Shown here: in pieces, positions 33,587-44,956 of the stretch
Layout of the letters: every line of letters begins with the position of its first letter
Position numbering within the stretch: position 1 is the first letter of the stretch
Notes under the pieces: generated by a model
The model's database searches: none
Seen by the model: only the letters and a program-made list of their open reading frames with translations
Told to the model about the DNA's origin: nothing
Source: Deroplatys truncata
Taxonomy: Eukaryota > Arthropoda > Insecta > Mantodea > Mantidae
Direction: 5' to 3'
NCBI GenBank assembly: GCA_030765065.1
Contig: CM060979.1
Location: forward strand, 105,202,350 to 105,266,349
DNA: 64,000 bases
Made by a program: the position numbers and the translations under genes

Positions 33587-34273
33587 TGTCTGTGTCTCTG
33601 TCTCTGTAAACACCATAACTCAAAAAACGAAAAGTCGGATAAATGTCAAACTTGGTATTTAAATTCAATATCTTCCATAGATGCGACACGAAGATTTAGA
33701 ATAAAATCCCCTCACCCCACACTAACCTTTACATGGAAAAAGTTTGGAATTTTTTTTATTTTCTAAAAATAGCTCTAACAATTTTGATTAAAATACCACA
33801 TATTGTATATATTTACATGGCAAATAAAATGTATATCTTGAATTTTCGGGGAATAGCCTATAAAATCGTCTTCAATCAGAAGGAATTTTGTATAATCTTG
33901 TATAACTGGTAAACGTTAAGCGATAGACGAAAAGGTACTACACAAAAAATGTAGATTTCCTTAGAACACGCAATTTATTTTAAACAAGCTTTTTGTGGCA
34001 TAAGCCATTTCTGAGATATTCGTTATTAAAGGTTTGAATTGTTCATTTCTTCATTAAGTCCTGTCAACATTCAGTTGTTTCTCTCGGTTGCATGAAAGCA
34101 GTATGGAATTTTAAGGCCGCGTATAACGTTTAGTTCTTAACGAAATGTGCAATGTAGCTATTTTTGCAAAGGTTTATTTGGATTAAAATGTAGTAGACAG
34201 AAAACCAACCTCTAGTAGTTTGTATACCCACTAATAAACGATATAGGGTAGAAAAAGTCATGTATATATATTA
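32086..34273 (+). repeat. Chain of three plus-sense R1 copies
   Basis: Partial or whole copies follow one another at about 32090-32532, 32543-33520 and 33522-34273. The second starts with the terminal ACTTTCTCTACTACGTGCC and holds a foreign insert at about 32980-33165. The third has a (GT) tract at 33554-33590 and belongs to the subfamily containing GTCCTGTCAACATTCAGTTG. Confidence 0.65.
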
Positions 34274-34537
34274 CCAGGTGAGTCAACTGCCCCTAGGTAT
34301 TCGTATCTATGCAACCCGCTGTTTATATTCGAATGTGAAAACATTAACCCTTTTAGCAAATAAACTGTTATTGTAGCTCTGCCCTTCTATTTGGTACTAT
34401 ACACAATCCCTATTAATGATTAACGGCCTGAATGAGAACCGAAGAGCTGCGAAAGCCTTAAAAATGACGGCGTTTCATGGATATAATGCTTGCAAGGAGA
34501 TAGACGAATGTTTTCCCGAAGAGAGGATGAACTACGT

Positions 34538-34605
34538 GGGTTCTGGCCGAGTGGTTTAGCTGCCGGAATGTGGTTAGTTTCGGAGATTCGAATCTGATAC
34601 AAACA
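34538..34605 (+). repeat. tRNA-like SINE head
   Basis: A-box-like TGGCCGAGTGGTTTAGCTGC and the B-box-like GAGATTCGAATCTG are spaced as in tRNA genes. The tRNA body does not fold fully, so I call it a SINE head rather than a tRNA gene. Confidence 0.5.
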
Positions 34606-35221
34606 TAAAATTGTTTTAGTTCTTTCTCTCTCTTTCTTTCTCTCTCTCTCTCTCCCCCTTGTGTTTATTTTCTGTATTGTAGTGTACTAATTTATTTATT
34701 TTTGTTACTGGTTCTGCTGTGAGCCAAAGACATAAGCATTACAATCAGATAGTTGTGTATCAAGTTTAGCCTAATAATCTGTACCGTATCTGGTGTTGTA
34801 AACCGTGTTACATAGTTAGCTTTCATTCTCTTGGGCGCATATCGACGATTTATGTTTCACTTCTTCTATTGACAAAGGAGTTGTAAATATGCTCAGTTCA
34901 CGGGTAAACAGAATAATAAATTGTTAAAGAGCGTGGATTTCATCAAGGAAGTAAATGTTCAAAATGACGACCCCCTTCATCAATGCATATTTGTGTACGT
35001 TGCCGGAGAGACCTTTTTGCATGCTGTAACATGCGCGGTGTAATCTGCCTGCATTCTTCACAAATGGGTGTGCCCGTATATGTTTTGGGCTTATCGGTTC
35101 TTCTTCTTAGCGGTGGAAAACATGACGATTATTCTATTTTGTACACACTTATAATGTTATCAAAATGTTATTTATATCATAATATCAAATTATAGGTCCA
35201 AAGAGATAAAACAAAAGGTAA

Positions 35222-35315
35222 TAAAAAGTTTGAAATTTAGCCGAAGGATTTGAACCCGAATTAAAGTGACACAATGTTAAAGCAACCATGATAATACCAT
35301 TTGACCAATGCTATC
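35222..35315 (-). repeat. tRNA-like SINE head
   Basis: On the minus strand TTGGTCAAATGGTATTATCA is followed by the B box GGGTTCAAATCC. Confidence 0.45.
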
Positions 35316-35965
35316 TTGCGAACTGAGGTTCCTATACGAATTAGTAATTGCAGAACTAGACTCCACCTCGAATCTTTACACGCTTTTTGCAGCGTCATAC
35401 AGTGTTTTGAGCTTGGTTTAGTAGTTTTAATTCAAACAAATAAACTGCAAGAGTCATTACAATTACTGTATGATGTGAAATACGCCATAGTTTGTGAAAT
35501 AAGAGAAATTATCTACCTAATACTTAGCATTTTGTGATAATGCTGTACATTGACTAACGGCTTAAATCCAATTGGTCGCACTGCATAGATCTGCCATTGT
35601 GTTTTTAAATGGTTTTGTCAACCGATGCATGTGGTAGGTTGTTCCTTCAGGGGCGTTTTCAAAGGGGTGCATGTATGTATGCTAAAGAATAAAAGTTTGT
35701 AAAATTGGCTAAAATTGCTACTGTAGCTCTCAGTGTCAGGGTGGGATTTTTCTTGCATCGACATACATAGCGATTGCATTCTGTCCCGTAAAACACTTAT
35801 GCACTGAGTTATGTATCCCTCCTTTATAAAGTGTTACGCAAATCAGCCATTAGAAGGCGCTCAAGAAAGGCGTAAGTCACATATGTCGCTTAGCAAGTTA
35901 CATAAATTCAAAAATAAATAGGCGCAGCTGACTCACCTTGTATATATATACACACATATACATAT

Positions 35966-36290
35966 CACATATTTTTTCAAGTCGGAAGTCTTTATCCCTT
36001 TTTTCTCGTGGTCATGCAAGGACCATGGAATTTCAAAACCTTCACACGGCGATCCGCATTAAAATATATATATATATATATATTAATTTATTTATATATA
36101 TACACATAGATATACGACTACAGTAGGATAAATCGATAGTTATCTTTTTAAAATATATACGTGTGTGTGTAATGAAAATTTATCTACATTAACAGGAAGT
36201 AGATAGAAAAATAAGCTTTTGTAACAATAATCTGTGGAGGAGTGAATAATGAAGGTCATGTGAATGCAACACATCAGATTTTTTTTAACC
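35966..36290 (+). repeat. R1 distal fragment (second subfamily)
   Basis: It holds CTCGTGGTCATGCAAGGACC through GTGAATGCAACACATCAGA and a T-run, the R1 3' end. An AT microsatellite (36064-36084) lies inside. Confidence 0.6.
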
Positions 36291-36702
36291 CTATAGCAAG
36301 ATGTTGTTTGACTTATGTATCCCCAGTAATATAAAATTCACTATGAATATAGAGAATTTCTCGTGTTATTTACATGTAATTCAAAATACATTTTATTTCT
36401 CCTATCATTTTTTCAAATGTATAATATTGTAATAAAAACTGTTGGAGTATAAATTCTCATCTGGCGTCTACAAAAGATAACTAATTAAGTATGAAATTTG
36501 ATACTGTTCATATACAATCACGCGCGCGCGAGCGCACACTCACGCCACCTCACTCACACATACAGGGACCTTATTCTAAATAACCTGCTTTTATTCGGAG
36601 GAACTCAAAATGTGTATTCCCGATTAAATCTGTTAACGAATTTTTTGATGGTACGAGTATACGCATTACTTCGTATTACTTCCATTACTGTGGGTAAGGG
36701 GT
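36291..36702. other. Gene-free stretch
   Basis: It contains a CG-rich alternating tract (CGCGCGCGCGAGCGC) near 36521 and no gene. Confidence 0.45.
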
Positions 36703-37215
36703 AGAGAAACCGAGCTAGGTGGCGCCGCTGTAAAACGTGCGACTCGCATTCGGGAGGCCCCGGGTTCGATTCCCAGCGACCGCCCACTCTGACCCATGGA
36801 TTTTTTTCGGGGTTTTCCCGGATCGCAGGCGAATGCTGGAGTGGTTTCTTTCAGCTCCCGAATTTCTTGTCCTTCCATTTCATTCCATTCATCATTTCGT
36901 TCATCCTTAATCCCGTTAGAGCTGTTTCAGGGTTGGAAGTGTCGGGGATGGTGTTTCGGTGCAGCGTGGCACTGAAAAAGGATGCTCTCTCTGGAACTTT
37001 CTTCGTCCTTCGGCTTTTGACTGGTTGCCGGAGTATACGGATTTCCCCTTCGAAGTGGGGTGTTGGACCCTCTATGTGGGGCGGAGGTCCCCGGTTTGTC
37101 TCTCCAATTGTCGGAGCGTCTCAGTCTGGAAAATGTAGGTACTCTGCCATTCCTGTGCCGTCAATTCTGGTTCCGGCCGCCCGACGTCCCCTTCCTCCCG
37201 GGGACGCCCCTTAAA
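36703..37215 (+). repeat. tRNA-derived SINE, about 0.5 kb
   Basis: A-box-like TAGGTGGCGCCGCTG, CGCATTCGGGAGGCC and a consensus B box GGGTTCGATTCCC are followed by the body phrase TTTTTTTCGGGGTTTTCCCGG and a GC-rich tail ending near GGGGACGCCCC. It is the best preserved of the three copies of this head type in the window. Confidence 0.75.
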
Positions 37216-38055
37216 GGTATAGTATCCTCACTGGAACAGTCTCGAGTCCCCTCCGTAATAAGGGGGCGGGAAAGGAAGAGAGTGTCCAAGAAGGAAGCAA
37301 TCTATATTGAAGTCTCTTTATTTGAAAGGCTTGAGAACCAATATACTGATCTATTCTATATGTTTTAAGTCTGTGGTTCACGATGATGCTTACTAATTGG
37401 AAATATCTCTTCCATTCTTTCAAGAACTTCTATGAAAAACTGGTACCTACATAAGTGATTTTGATAACCAGCGGGCACTTCAGTTTCTTTCTTGTTTTTA
37501 TTAATGGATACGATAAGGTAAGTCATGTTGACCGTGAAGGTAGTATACATACACTTTAAGATTAGGCCTCACTTTCTTTCTTGCCGTAAATGCTTTTCGT
37601 CCATTAAGGTCAAATACCAGCTGTGGAGTGACATTCTCTGTGCTGACTCGATTTCACATCAAGTTAATTCATTCCACTGCTCTGGGAACTCACGTGAGCT
37701 GAGCCTGGGGCAGCCAAATTCTGTAGTTCGTTCTTGAACGTAATTTAAATGACACCTATAGGCCTACATAGAAACAGTGGTTTAAATTGTCTTAAAATAC
37801 ATTGCTATTCATTGTACTACATATTAAATCTCAATGAATATAGCATTATTATGGAGATTGTAACATTAAAATATCGATGACCACGTCGATTTTGCGCATT
37901 AGGATGTCATCTGTTTGTAATTGAAAAATGATATTGTTCACCTGCTTTTAATTCAGCCAACATATGCAGGTTAGCTAACGTCAAAATTCATTAGAGTAAA
38001 CATTTTCTAAGTGGAGATCCATTATTATTTCCAATAAAGTTTTATTCCTTTAGTA
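37216..38055. other. Gene-free stretch
   Basis: No recognisable gene or element. Confidence 0.45.
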
Positions 38056-38170
38056 ATAGTTGCCGGCCCTCATAGCTGTGGTCGCTGGAGCGTATGGCTT
38101 CGGCGCTCCGCCAAGCTGAGGGTGGTGGGTTTGAGTCCCGCCATTGGCATGGGTATTTATGTGTGTTTGT
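38056..38170 (+). repeat. tRNA-derived SINE head, second type
   Basis: A head of the form CCTCATAGCTGTGGTCGCTG, then GCGCTCCGCCAAGC, then the B-box-like GGTGGGTTTGAGTCCCG. It differs from the 36703 type. Confidence 0.5.
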
Positions 38171-38559
38171 AATTGCGGTAAAAAGTGGTAACTAAACAGT
38201 AAAACGCAGTAATGATAAACTAGGTGAACAATGAAAAAAATAGCGTACATTAAAGTTCTTTACTAATTTCTACGGTTTGTGGCAACGGCTGGTTTTGAAG
38301 CTTTTGCTAGAAGAACCATTATTCTTAAGAGAGAGTCTAGTCAAGACACACATTTGCTATGCTGGATCTAACCTTACTTTAATTCTAATGTCAACAAACA
38401 CACGTGCCCATCTGCCAGAAGTTTGCAGCCATAGGCGCTTCCTATCCCATTCTATTGCTAATCCCCGCCCATTCAAAATGCAGAACTAAACGCAAACACG
38501 TGTTAAGTTTTTAAACTCCACATAATACGTACATGCAAACCCCTTTACTATAAAGTCAT
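38171..38559. other. Gene-free stretch
   Basis: Nothing recognised. Confidence 0.4.
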
Positions 38560-39154
38560 CATTCATTAAAATAACTTCTCTCGGGCTATCAGCCAGGTTG
38601 ACTCTGGAAGGATTTTCAGACTTTCAAGAGCTAACGTTGATCATCTTCAGGGAATTATGTCGAGAGATTGTTTTTCGAGTGGAGGAGAAAAACTTTTGTT
38701 GACCACGTAATAGGTGCCGGAGACAATGAGTGTGGGACTCAACAGTAAAAGACCATACCGACTAAAAAACTCCTCCACTGGAAGGAAAATAGAAGGAAAA
38801 GAGGAATTTAAGGGTGGGATTAGGCAGTACCGCTGTTGCAACTGCGTATTGCTGGAAAGAATATATTGACCGGTCCGAAGGATCTAAGTCCAGTGAAGGT
38901 AAGGTGCCAGGGCGCAAGCATGACCGAGACCCTACTCGCACCCATAGGAATTCGGAGTGGTGTAATGAGGGAAGATTGTGAGGGAAGGATTGAGTAGAGG
39001 ACGGCAAGCTAGGCAAAGCTCAGCTTACCACCGTGACGAATTTAGTGATGGCTTCTTTAGTAGTACTTTGGCTGCCGATCGCGGCCTTTATGTGTTGCGT
39101 CCGGCCACTCAGGTGACTGGCTGTCCATAGAACTTTCTTAGGAAGAATTTGAGT

Positions 39155-39495
39155 TCATTCTTGACGATTCTCTGGAGTGTGATTGAAATCCCGCGTATAG
39201 TAGCGTTGAAATGTCATTCTTATTGGTTTGTATGCCTGTTGTTTGGTGGTTTCTTGGGTGGATTGAAGTTCTTGGTGTGTTGTGTTGCACTCATAAAGTG
39301 CCTCATCCAAGGCTGCAACCCTTTCTGAGAGGTGAAGTATCTCGGCTTTGAGGTCCTCCAAATCTGAAGGGTCTCCGGTTGAGGTGATGTGGAATTCTGT
39401 GCTGTTGGTGATGAGGCCTTTGTGTTGGATGCTTCGCCCTGGACTGGAAACTGCGGGGTGGCGGTAATTGTCGTCGTCCGGGAGAGCGAGGGCAC
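39155..39495 (-). CDS. Short frame(s) in the second Penelope unit, unknown role
   Basis: Two overlapping minus-strand frames lie just downstream of a TATA-like box: one Pro/Thr/Ser-rich (39495-39220) and one with a heptad pattern (MEDLKAEILHLSERVAALDE, 39361-39155). They could be a frameshifted small protein with a coiled coil at the element's 5' end, or chance frames in a GC-richer leader. I do not recognise a family. Confidence 0.3.
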
Positions 39496-39959
39496 TGCAC
39501 CTGGCTTATATAATAGCCGAAGCCATTACAGGTGGCGCAGTACCGGCGTCGGTACTACAAGTTGTGTCGAGAGCAGTCGGCGGTCAGACTAGGTGCGCCA
39601 CTAGCAGTGCGGCAGGGAACTGCCTATGAACTCCCCTTACAGGCGGAGATGCGGGGCCACGGTTGCGCAGGGTTCAACATCTTCATAGCCCGTAGGATTT
39701 TGAGTAAGCTAGGCGTGTATCTAGTCCTTTTCCTCCGCATACTGACAGATCGAGATCTCGAAGCGAAGTGTGTGTGTCGCCTAGATTCCCGGTCCACCTA
39801 TATTTATAGTTAGTCCGATGGGGGCAGCCCAGATGCCGTTCTGTGAAGGCTCGGGTCCGGCTCGGGAGGAGCTGATTGGGGATCAATGGCGTCCGTTGTG
39901 GAGCAGAAGTTCTCTGATTGGCCTGATGCAGGGTGTTTGCTGGCAATAAAACCAGGGTA

Positions 39960-41658
39960 GGCCGTCTGACAAAGTTCCTGCGTGTTTGTCGAGCACTGAA
40001 CTCCAAATTCTATTCACCTGCAAGCTGTTGTTCCTGTTAATATTATTTGGTTCGTGCTTGATAGCTATGGCTTCTTTAATGGCGCGTCCCAGAAGCTTGC
40101 GGATTTAAAGATAGTGGTTGTTTCACTCAGTTTCGATCTATGTCCCTCTTCGAGCAGTGCTCTGCAAGGCCGGATTTTTCTGGGTACACCACACGGATAT
40201 AATTCCTGTGCTCTTTACATAGTTCTATGGTTCTTCCTGTCCAATGTAGGCCCTACCACATGCACAGGGATACAGTATACCCCGGGAATCTTAAGACCGA
40301 GGGAATCTTTGGCATGTCATATCATGTTTCGGATTTTATTGGGTGATTTATGGATGATCTTGGTGCTATATTATTCACACTTCTGCTCAGTTTACCGGAC
40401 AAATTACCCGTGTATGGAATATAGGCGTTACTTTGTTTCTGTCACTCAAGGGGCTGAGAGATGTTGTGCGCTGTGCGAACCGGAAGAAGCCGTTTTTAGT
40501 GCCTTGGTGATACTGCTCTTAGTGTATTCATGTTCTCTAGTGTGGTTCTGAGATACTGAACTTCTTGGGCGAGGTTTTCTTTGTCTGATATGGCTATTGC
40601 TCTGTGTGCAAGCGTCGATGTGACTATGTTCCGTTGAACTAGATGGTGGTTGCTGTTCGCTTTTAAATATAACTCAGTGTGCCTGGGCTTCCGTACACAC
40701 TGTGGCCAAGGGAACATCGGGTCTCAGGATGCTGGCTATACAAATGGTCCAAGAAGTCCTGTGGCGTGTCTTCCCCGTGAGGCCAGATTACGAATGTGTC
40801 ATCCACATATCTGTAGATGGTTGATCTGTAGATGTAGAGTCTTGATGGTTTCAGTGGGAAATTGTCTTCTTCAGAAGTACTGAATTTTTCTAACGACGAC
40901 TGCCGTAGGATCTCGTTTCAGTGGTCGATATGCCGTATCTTGTAGTAGTTCCGAAATCTTGTTACGGTGGTCCTCACAAGAAAGAACTACTGCAGCATTT
41001 CGCTTGTCTGTTGGTAGAAGCAGCACACTCTCGTCTTCTCGTAGAGCTCTCAGAGCTGCTCTTTCCTCTCTGGCGATGTTGGGTTTTGGCGGCGCTGCAC
41101 TCAGGGGCAGGACTGTTTCTAGTCTAATGTCCTCTTAAACTTCCTTAGGTATCGCCTGTTCTACCCGCTTATAATATCGATCACTGGGACATTCTGTGGA
41201 GCAGGTGCAAAGTTCAACTCCTTCGTTAGTGCTGAGATCGTGGCCGAGTCCAGCGTCTTGTCTGACAGGTTGATGACAACTCGTTGGTGCTCTGATTTTG
41301 TTGAGGAAACCTGTGTTGCGGCTAGGCGTGTAGATTTCTTGGTTTGCCTGGCCGTCGATTTGGATAGCTGTAAATCCCGGCGCGCTGTCGTCGATGCATC
41401 GATCCAATCCCACTCCGATGGCGCGATACTAGAAGCAATTTCCAGGTGTAGGACCAGTAGGTCCCAGTCTATTTTATCCAATTTACATCGTGCATAATGC
41501 AGTCGTTCTCTTACCAGTGTCATATTGGTGCGTCGAAGGATCCTCTTCACCGTTTTATTATGGACTGGGTATCGGAAAGTGCCGAATCGTGAAACAACAT
41601 TCCGGTCTTTGCATCTCATTAGGAAGGCCAAGTTGACAAGTTGAAAGGCCTTTCTCAA
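39960..41658 (-). pseudogene. Penelope-like reverse transcriptase/GIY-YIG protein, internally deleted
   Basis: The minus-strand frame 41658-41161 gives the N-terminal region (VRERLHYARCKLDKIDWDLL, then LSDKTLDSATISALTKELNF, APAPQNVP). After a frameshift come LREDESVLLLPTDKRNAAVV and ISELLQDTAYRPLKRDPTAV (41100-40900). Most of the polymerase core is then missing, and the frame resumes with the catalytic YRYVDDTFVIWPHGEDTP (about 40815), again losing the next block. The thumb (RHTELYLKANSNHHLVQRNI) lies at 40690-40630. The GIY-YIG domain follows as GVYCIPV, then in a shifted frame CGRAYIGQ (about 40290-40245), and the C-terminus as EAIAIKHEPNNINRNNSLQV. The active-site YVDD is intact, but at least two deletions and several frameshifts make the protein non-functional. 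Confidence 0.75.
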
Positions 41659-41700
41659 ACGTAGGGCTTTAAACTGAAGAATACTGCGGTAGACTGCCTC

Positions 41701-41999
41701 CCCGTAGAGGTAAAAGCCAGGAAAGCTTCAAGTCATGGTTAATTCATACCTGGTTAATGTGTTTCTGTTGAGATTTTGTTGCAGAAATTATACTTATTGT
41801 TTTTAAGGTTTCGAATAATTTCAAAGCTACAAAAAACGGTTTCACCGCATTAAAGTTTGGAAACGACTGGTTTCTAAAACTTTCTAATTGCATTTATCAT
41901 CCCACGGCATAAAGTTATATGTGCGAGAGAATGACTATTGTTGCTCAAATGCCAATACTCAAAGTTCAACTATTACAAAGCTTCCCCTTACAATATTTT
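41701..41999. other. Gene-free gap
   Basis: Nothing recognised. Confidence 0.4.
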
Positions 42000-42130
42000 C
42001 TTTGTATCAGCGTTGTATAAGTGAGAATTCATAAGAGATAGACAAAAGCTTACTACAGGAAAACATGTCGAGCTCATTAAAATACACTATTCGCGTTAAC
42101 TAATTCTTTTTTCGAGGAGCTAGCCGACTT
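42000..42130 (+). repeat. R1 fragment
   Basis: It holds TTCATAAGAGATAGACAAAAGC through AAAATACACTATTCGCG, the middle of plus-sense R1, diverged. Confidence 0.5.
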
Positions 42131-42234
42131 CGAAGTATTCTATGTTGCATGTTTACACTTTCTGAAGCACATCATCTGACGGACATCCATCAAAGCTTGC
42201 GATTCTTCCTTTTTCTTTCCATCTTAAGGGTAAC

Positions 42235-42600
42235 AAATCGGCCAACCATCGGTAACAAATCGGCCGAAGCTACGAAATTCCGCTTAAGCGATCCAACAAT
42301 TGCCGCTGCACGTAGTTACATTATCACACATATGTGAAAAGAGAGAAACTTCAAGAGTGCAAGACGAGATGGCTCGAGATCTCGCAATACAGACCAAAAG
42401 CGAAATATAATATCCAGTACTGTAACCCAACTGCCTGTGAAAAATCTATCTAGACAGGATCAGGTTTAATATCCCGACCAAGAATAGGCCACTCCAAGAT
42501 TACGCACAGCTATCTCCTAAAACAGGACCAACGTATAACTGACCATCAAGCACATTATCACCGAGTGCCAACTTCACAATGGTGCGGCAGCACTAGCAAA
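42235..42600 (+). pseudogene. LINE ORF2 tail (Jockey-like), plus sense
   Basis: IGNKSAEATKFRLS (RNase H end, usually GNEKAD) lies at 42259-42300. It is followed after frameshifts by REKLQECKTRWLEISQYRPK, then RPRIGHSKITHSYLLKQDQR (about 42477-42536; the RIGHT-RLTHSYLL motif), then LTIKHIITECQ (about 42545-42580; usually PLTVEHILLEC). These are the ordered C-terminal landmarks of Jockey/R1-like ORF2. At least three frameshifts are present. The reverse transcriptase is missing. Confidence 0.65.
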
Positions 42601-42748
42601 TACCCTTTGAACTTCAATCAGCGCTGAACTCCTCTAATAACTGTCTCAAGTTAGTTTAGTTATTCAAAAGTATAAATATACATACAAGTATATAATGTTT
42701 TGTTCTAATTCCAATGTGAAAAAGTTGTTATTTATTACGTTATTTTTA
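42601..42748. other. Short gap, possibly internal LTR-element sequence
   Basis: This lies on the internal side of the LTR at 42772-43700, but no gene is visible. Confidence 0.35.
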
Positions 42749-42768
42749 GCACCACGCTTTGGAAGCCA
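42749..42768 (-). promoter_or_regulatory. Diverged primer-binding site
   Basis: The minus strand reads TGGCTTCCAAAGCGTGGTGC, 3 nt (AAT) after the LTR end, the same spacing as in the gag-only element. The match to tRNA-Lys is poor. Confidence 0.5.
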
Positions 42769-42771
42769 ATT

Positions 42772-43700
42772 TGAAAAAAGGTTTGTTGCTGCTACGTATT
42801 ATATTTCGACTGTTGGGGAGCCGAACTTGAAGTAGTTGCAACCGCACGTATGGTAAAAAGTTTCCGGTAGCCTTCGCCCCAAATGTTTAAAAAAATATTA
42901 ACTTTGTAATTTGATTGTTTCTTTAAATATTATATATTTATGTTTGCCTCGGCTGCGTCAGTATTTATATTTCTTAGAGACATGAATGTCTTAGCAGAGA
43001 GTGGTGCGACTTAAGAATGTAGGCTTACACAAATTATAATTTTACTTCACTCCTTTTATAAATGCTTGACACGATTTCAATAACACTTCACTGATATAGA
43101 GAGGGCTGTGAGATTTTTTTATTAATTACTTCCACTTTTTAACAAGTAAACTATTTTTCGTCTCACACTGAATACGTATTAAATTTCACTGAATTCGTCC
43201 GGTAGGAACACTGTCTACAAGCAACGCGTCCAGTTATGAGTGCTGTCTACAAGCAACTGAACTCTGAATTTGTAAATTTTGCTATATTTCAGTTTCTGAT
43301 TGGCTAATCCTAGTCCAATAGAATACCTTCATTTAACTAAAGCTTTTTCTGGTTGTTGATTGGCTATTTTATAAACTGTCACAAAAATTACATTATTGCT
43401 TCCAAGATTACAGGTAGTATTGTTAAACTTTCAAATTCATTATTGCCTCAAGGTTACCCCATTGTTACCTCATTGTTAGCAACTTTTGACCTATTTCTCA
43501 CAACTGCTACATTATTAAATTACGTAATACATTCGCGTAACATTATTACACATGTATACAATAATATAAACATTAATACAATGACTGTTGCATACATTAT
43601 ATATATTATATGTTACACATATTGCTTTAAGGCGGGCTGTTATTATATTTTATATTACATAATTTGACTGAAATCATTTAAGTATTAAAATATTGCCTCA
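42772..43700 (-). mobile_element. LTR (minus sense) without a recognised interior
   Basis: On the minus strand it starts TGAGGCAATATTTTAATAC (43700), like the solo LTR at 15480, and ends CCTTTTTTCA (42772), followed by AAT and a primer-like site. A TATA-like motif and CCAAT-type motifs (GATTGGCTA near 43300 and 43360) lie inside. It is the most diverged member of the LTR family here. Confidence 0.55.
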
Positions 43701-44834
43701 AATGTTCATGTACATATAGTTGTAAAGTAGCGATATGACTTCGATTAAGGCGTCTATAAAAAGGTTTAAAAAAAGAAAAGTGTTATACCACTGCTAAGCA
43801 TTTAAACGCATTTTCCACAGGTAAAAATACCTTGTGAATAACTTAACGTGTATAGAAGAACCTCTGTGATATATTAACGTATATATTATGTGAATTTGTT
43901 ATGCGGAGAGAAAGTCGTGCGAGTGTTAACACGATCTTTGTTCGCCGATGTTACATATCCTTGCAGACATATGGAATATTGGTGAAACACTGTGATGAGT
44001 GATTGGAATGCAAAGGAGTAACAGTATATAATTGTTTTTTGCATTTATTGGTATCATTGCTAATCGGACTCACAACTCTTTCCACTCTTCTTTTTTTTTA
44101 TTTTCATCCCTTTTCCGATTACCTGATATACTCTCTTTTTAGGTTTCACTAATGATTTGGATCAGACCAACGTGGTTTTCGCCTTTATTCCTCCACCTGT
44201 AGCAAAATCAAAAGTGCATATAAAGTTAGAGTAGTAAAATATGTAGAACATTTCTGACAAAATAATATAAACCAATAAAACATCGAGTACTTTATACAGT
44301 AATAACAGTTGGCTCGTATTTTAATAAGATATAAAGTATTAGCTTATTATATGTTAGGCTTAATAATGTGGACATATCTGAGAAAATAGCAGTGCTGAGC
44401 AAAATCAGAGCTTATGGTTTTTAACAAGATACTCTATATAATACTGATTAAGACAACTTTAAGTTTACACAAAAATACATTTAAAAGCTTAATGTTCCAT
44501 TATTTGATGAATGTATTCTCAGTAGATTCTATGGGCAGTAAATCAACTTCGTGTCTGATAACTTATTTCTTTCTTCGCTTGTGTGAGCAAGGTATTGCTC
44601 CTGAGGTCTCAGCTTCAGTTCCCGCCTGAGGCAAGGCAATTTTTCTTTAATTAGAATCTTTCCCTATCCCCATAGAGTCTGAAATGTATGCGGGAGTGAA
44701 TTTGAGAGTATTATATGTTAAAAATGATTCAAAACCAAATTTAAAAGAACATCTATTGACATATCAAAGCTTAGACTTGAGAAACAACCCGTTGACTGTG
44801 TGTTCTTTTAAATGTATATATATAATCATCTTAT
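43701..44834. other. Gene-free stretch
   Basis: No gene recognised. A weak tRNA-like head (GGTATTGCTCC...CTTCAGTTCCCGCC) lies near 44588-44628. Confidence 0.4.
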
Positions 44835-44956
44835 GGGTTACATTCACATGAATTTCTATAGCCTACCGCTTATTAGTGGGTATACAAATTATCTTTACGA
44901 AAGTTTATTTTCCTATCTACTTCATTTTAATCGAAATAAAAATTTCATTATACATA

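Larger units (their letters stand above)
34275..35940. mobile_element. Element of 1.67 kb with inverted termini, inserted in a TA-rich site
   Basis: The left end CAGGTGAGTCAACTGCCCC matches inverted GGCGCAGCTGACTCACCTTG at the right end (read inward CAAGGTGAGTCAGCTGCGCC). The flanks are TATATATATTAC on the left and TATATATATACAC on the right, at the end of an R1 copy that resumes at about 35966. The family is not recognised, and no transposase motif was found. It contains two tRNA-like heads in opposite orientation (about 34538 plus, 35310 minus). Confidence 0.6.
38560..41700 (-). mobile_element. Penelope-like element, minus sense, with a partial second unit
   Basis: Reading the minus strand, the protein-coding part (41658 to about 39960) is followed by a TATA-like GGCTATTATATAAGCC (39520-39505), a second 5' leader and short frame (39500-39155), and a 3' UTR containing CCTGAAGATGATCAACG and GGCTGATAGCCCGAGAG (about 38655-38575), phrases I associate with Penelope 3' ends. 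The order fits a tandem arrangement in which a second, internally deleted unit follows the first. The exact junction is not resolved. Confidence 0.65.

Noticed and set aside
36768..36790. Functional tRNA gene at the GGGTTCGATTCCC box
   Set aside because: The A and B boxes fit, but the acceptor and anticodon stems do not pair properly, and the same head plus a long shared body recurs at 11500 and 25740-26245, which marks a SINE.
36867..37368. Frames of 115 and 102 residues at 36867-37368
   Set aside because: They lie within the SINE body and tail and have no recognisable domain.
39220..40551. Open frames of 91-165 residues in the Penelope region as host genes
   Set aside because: Most are in frames or on strands that conflict with the recognisable minus-strand Penelope protein; only the leader frame at 39155-39495 was kept, at low confidence.
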